From Paramacrobiotus richtersi (Eukaryota > Tardigrada > Eutardigrada > Parachela > Macrobiotidae), in contig JAQGAU010001264.1 in assembly GCA_034698045.1 (NCBI GenBank), forward strand, positions 1 through 20,175: a stretch of 20,175 nt of DNA, written 5' to 3'. The position numbers were made by a program, and so were the translations under genes. Positions 16,747 to 20,175 of this stretch are shown here, piece by piece; position 1 is the stretch's first letter, and every line of letters begins with the position of its first letter. Under the pieces are notes generated by a model. That model ran no database searches and was not told where the DNA came from. It saw nothing but the letters and a program-made list of their open reading frames with translations.

Positions 16747-17355
16747 GGTTTTGCTAGTTTCCTGTTATGAAACCGGCGTGCTGTTAAAGGGCAACCAATC
16801 CCTTGTCGACGTGGGCGATATGCCAATCTGTGTGCCGGTTGGGATAGGGATGAAAGGAATGTAGGCGTCAAATCAAGAATGAATTCGAACTGGCTGTTTC
16901 GCACCGCAAAGCCAGGATACAACTTCGCGGCAGTAACAAGTAACGTAACTGTGAAGTTCTGGATTGCCTGGTTAATAACAGGCGGAAGATGAAGGGAAAA
17001 AATTTACGCGGGTCAAGTTTATAAAATTTCCAGAGTATTCAAAGACCGTAGTGAGAAATTCAGTTTACAATTTCCAAAAACATCCGCTCAGCGGATAACA
17101 TGTAACATTGGGGGCTATTTGGTTGCTCACGTCTTTGTGTTTGTGCAAAAATAACGCGCCAATTATTGCCGGATGATTTCAGGTGAAACAGGATGAAGAT
17201 GCAACTGTATATCGCTGGATGGCAATGCATTGCAGCACGCCCGGCCGGAGCTTCGTAACGCCAAAATTAATATCTAATTTTTGCAGTAAGCAGACCGGGT
17301 TTAAAGGTACTAGATGTTTCTAATCACCAATTTTCAGCGATCGATATAGTGATGA
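16747..17355. repeat. Upstream flank of receptor 5 (array unit repeat, copy 5)
   Basis: This is homologous to units 1, 3 and 4, including TCAAGTTTATAAAA, CCAAAAACATCCGCTC, TGGATGGCA and TTTTCAGCGATCGATATAGTGA (shared with unit 4). The 56 bases at 17134-17189 are in reverse orientation compared with all the other copies. Confidence 0.75.
17082..17096. promoter_or_regulatory. Conserved dyad, unit 5
   Basis: ATCCGctcagCGGAT is a perfect 5+5 dyad, 336 bases upstream of the receptor 5 start. Only the spacer differs from unit 4. Confidence 0.35.
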
Positions 17356-17640
17356 TAGTTTGATGGATTAGACTGGATTCAGTTCGACTAACTGCATAAA
17401 GTACTGTACGTGCAGTTAATTTGGATGTTAGTGATGAAAATTCATGCTGATAGTCGTGCGTAACGTTTCTAATCCATATCCGAGACCCGTTCAGGTTGGA
17501 CAAATTCGGTGAATTACGGGTTATTTTAAAGGAATGGCTGCAGACTTCTCTTTGATTTGGAAACGCACAGTCACATGTACAGTGATTTACGTTTCACCTT
17601 GCTAGAAAATTACCTTAGGGACCAGTGGACCATCTATAAA
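17356..17640. other. Gene-free spacer
   Basis: I see nothing supportable beyond the end of array homology at about 17355. Confidence 0.4.
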
Positions 17641-17946
17641 TCACGTACGCAGCAGAGGGGTTGGGACAGGGCAGGGTGTCCGCAAACGTGACCCGCCATG
17701 TTGTAGGTATGGACGAACTGGACGGTGGGAGTGGGACGAGTCGGGCCACCGGGTCACTAATTGGTCGCCGTCTGCAACGATATCAACGCAAATATTGTCA
17801 GTGTTTAGTACATTGAATGCAACACATTGGGCTTGCAAGTATTCAGGATGAATCGCAAATTCAACACGAAATGGCTCCGCGCAGGTGATTCGGTTGAGTA
17901 CTAGTACGACAAACTGTTGCCATACCAACTCGTAGTACGAGTACAT
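17641..17946 (-). CDS. Possible exon or hypothetical small protein (101 codons)
   Basis: This is a minus-strand frame from an ATG at 17944-17946 to a TGA at 17641. It begins with a weakly hydrophobic stretch (FVVLVLNRITCAEP) that could be a poor signal peptide, has several Cys and a Val/Asp-rich middle (ICVDIVADGDQ), and ends in a Pro/Arg-rich part. A GTACGT sequence near the stop could be a splice donor. I recognise no family, it is not repeated in the window, and chance is a real alternative. Confidence 0.2.
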   Translation of the reverse strand: MYSYYELVWQQFVVLVLNRITCAEPFRVEFAIHPEYLQAQCVAFNVLNTDNICVDIVADGDQLVTRWPDSSHSHRPVRPYLQHGGSRLRTPCPVPTPLLRT

Positions 17947-20175
17947 GTCATAATAGTCTGAAAACGTCCGTTCCGTAAAAGTGCCATGTTATAATATTTT
18001 TTTTTACCTTTCCTGATTTATTTTTGGCCCCCTTGGGGGTCGGGGGGTTTCACGCTAGTTGTCAGTTCTCTGTATTGCCTTTAAGCTCTATATTCTCTTT
18101 AACCTTTGAACTGCACTTTACAAAAGTCTTTCGCTCAGATAACGGGCATACTGTGCAAGATTAACTGGAGGTGCTTGCAAGGGCAGAAAGGGCCCAGAAA
18201 TGCTACTGTTGCTACAAACACTGTCCGATTTGGACACTAAATCTTCGTGTCACTTTTTTTAGACTTATTCTTCGTCGTAATGGTAGAGATGACTGCATCC
18301 ATTACTTCTGTACGGGTCCTACCTCACAATCAGATCGTAAGAAGCAGCAGTCGTTAAGACCGTTATCATGCACAGTTCACGCGTCATTATAACACCGTCA
18401 ACGTTGACACGCAATGGTAAAATAACCGCTGCTGCTTCTGCTGCTGTTGTTGCTGCTGTTTTGGTTGGTGTTGTGGTTGGTATTGTGGTTGCAACACTGT
18501 TGCTACAGCCTACATCATTTCCATTAATTTTACTATCGCATTCCTGCGACTGCATTGTTGCGGCATAAACCAAAAAAAGGTTTAAAACTCAATTGTTTTT
18601 CGTTGTTTTACGTTGAACACTAAACGAAGATATTTCTGTGGCCACCCATGAACACGTGTTTTTAATGAGTTCTACAGACGGAAGAAAATCCTGAAGGTCA
18701 CTTTTAGAAAAGTGAATTGTGAGCTAAGGACACCACAGTTGTGTTAAATTTGTTGACATGCTCCGCCGGCATCGTAAGAGTGCGCAACACAGAGCAGGAA
18801 ATGGCTGCTTTCTACCTTTTCAATTACTTGTGTACAAATCTGCCTGCTTTTACGCATTTCAGAGCATTTTTAATATGTTCGTTGATGCATGACTGAATAA
18901 TTTATGGCATAGCGTTTTTTTATTTCCTTAAATGTTTACGCGCGTACCGTGCACTTTGCACAACATATCGACGAAAACGGCACATCGACAACTAGACTTA
19001 ACGATCTACTAGAACTTCCGTCACTCTTTGCATGTTTTTTTTAAATTAAAGAATTTCTCAAAAATTTTGCCAATTAGCGGAACACTAATTTGGTTCGCTC
19101 TCATGCGTATCTGTATTTTTTGTGTAAGTTAAGTTAAAACAGCTAATAACCAGAATTTTAGTACACGAGTTTGCTGAGTTAAAAAACTTTTTCACGGTAA
19201 TGCACAACAGCCGCATTGTGCGCGCGTAAATCGTTTGCACACTTATTTGCAGTAAACTGCTGCAAATTGGTCCTTTGGCATCCAAAACCAACACCCGTTT
19301 TTCTAGTTTGGACCGTGCCCATACAAAATCTGCGAAATAACTTCAATAAACTGATTAAACTAAAAGTCAATCGCCTCAACGTCAGCGGTATGTTTCGGTG
19401 TCCGTATCGATACTGCAGTTATTACTCTGTATTAAAAACACGATAAAAATTGCTTCTAGCGGTTATACGCGCATAAACTCGTGCGAGGATAGCAGCAGAA
19501 TCGAGCAAAGGGTTTTGTGGCCCGAAATGTTTGCAGTTTTCTGGAAGATTCATGTGAATTCTTCAACAACTGCCGCTTTTGCATGAGAAAAAACTCTAAT
19601 TGAAGTTGACAATAAATACGTATACGCATAATATAGTATTGCATGACGGTACACACAATAATCACAATGTGGACTGGATCAAGGAGTATGTTTATGAGGA
19701 TTATTTGACTTCAGTTCGTTATTGATTTTTGTAGTTGCCCTTTTCTTATCTTTTTTTTGTCCTGCTTTTATAGGTCATTTGCGTCGAATGTTAATATCCA
19801 ATTAAAAATTGTTTAATTGTTGTTAATGTGGCGTACGAGTATTGTTCTGCTGTTTGCCCCGCCTATCGCGATGTACTCTGTTGGATTTCGCATGCACCAA
19901 TCTCGTTCAGCGCCTCTAGACAGATCATGTGCATTTCATTTCATTTGCATTTTTCTCGCGCCAGTGGTAGATCCTTTCCAACTTTATCTACTCATCGGTT
20001 AAGGGGAAAGAATACCCAATGGGTTCCGTTTTGGATGGTTCTACCAGACAGTTTTTTGCACGAAATCGAAGTTGTATATACTTATTGCATCACGTACGTG
20101 TGATAGACAAGGGATTGCTCTATCTAGTGATCAGGTCATTGTTTACCCGCAGCGCGCGCGCAGCCCACAACAGGT
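17947..20175. other. Long non-coding stretch with no supported gene
   Basis: AT-rich DNA holds only short, unrecognisable frames (none over 91 codons). Notable items are a palindromic GGCCCCCTTGGGGGTC at about 18028-18043, a GCTGCTG/GTTGGTGTT-rich low-complexity tract at about 18425-18505, and a pyrimidine tract ending in TTTTATAG at about 19740-19772 that could be a splice acceptor or chance. A GC-alternating CGCGCGCGC run sits at about 20152-20160. No tRNA B-box-like sequence was noticed. Confidence 0.5.
18425..18505. repeat. GCTGCTGTT / GGTTGGTGTTG low-complexity tract
   Basis: This is a trinucleotide-like run of GCTGCTG with T substitutions that passes into GGTTGGTGTTGTGG. It produces spurious Ala/Val-rich and Thr/Ala-rich frames on the two strands, which are not called. 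Confidence 0.6.

Noticed and set aside
18368..18568. Ala/Val-rich 66-codon frame resembling a membrane peptide
   Set aside because: The composition follows from the GCTGCTGTT/GGTTGGTGTT low-complexity tract, which gives open frames on both strands.
19828..20103. 91-codon frame near the right end
   Set aside because: No motif, no splice-supported context and no duplicate. An overlapping frame of similar quality exists at 19817-20002.

Overview
The window looks like nuclear DNA of an invertebrate animal. The evidence is a family of intronless class A (rhodopsin-type) G-protein-coupled receptors, decayed thrombospondin/EGF-type fragments, a Mutator-like (MULE) transposase relic with an apparent spliceosomal intron, a LINE-type reverse transcriptase scrap and hAT-like non-autonomous elements. 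There are no bacterial-style operons or ribosome binding sites, and gene density is low. The receptor style would suit a lineage with expanded chemosensory-like GPCR families (a tardigrade is one guess), but the sequence alone does not fix the taxon.

Layout: the window is the remains of a tandem array in which every receptor lies on the minus strand. Receptor 1 (1-330) is cut by the window edge. Receptors 2 (2996-4048) and 3 (7751-8803) are intact 350-residue genes. A solo upstream flank without its receptor sits at 12924-13350. Receptor 5 (15695-16746) is complete except for a one-base deletion after codon 28. Start codons, or the place where one is expected, recur about every 3.7-4.8 kb. 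Related upstream flanks lie at 331-1480, 4049-4885, 8804-9550, 12924-13350 and 16747-17355. The 3' sides of receptors 2 and 5 also share a roughly 1-kb segment holding a decayed EGF-like fragment (1868-2110 and 14210-14440).

Mobile DNA fills the gaps between units. It comprises a candidate 1.6-kb element with inverted GGACAAAACGTCC-type ends (5205-6826), a reverse transcriptase scrap at the right breakpoint of unit 3 (9550-9633), a tandem/inverted repeat complex (9815-10907), a 791-bp element with 19-bp terminal inverted repeats and a perfect 8-bp target duplication (10984-11774), a MULE transposase pseudogene (11806-12708), and a 447-bp hAT-type MITE with a perfect 8-bp target duplication (13751-14197). 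The MULE relic and its neighbours occupy the place where a fifth receptor would be expected.

The receptors have class A hallmarks: the conserved TM1 Asn, the TM3-ECL2 Cys pair, R3.50, W4.50, P5.50, W6.48 and P6.50. They also share unusual changes: Cys-Arg-Met instead of Asp-Arg-Tyr, and an N2.50/D7.49 swap. Two short segments of the upstream flanks are inverted between copies, and a dyad ATCCG-N5-CGGAT is kept in four of the five flanks. From about 17.95 kb to the end I see no gene that I can support.
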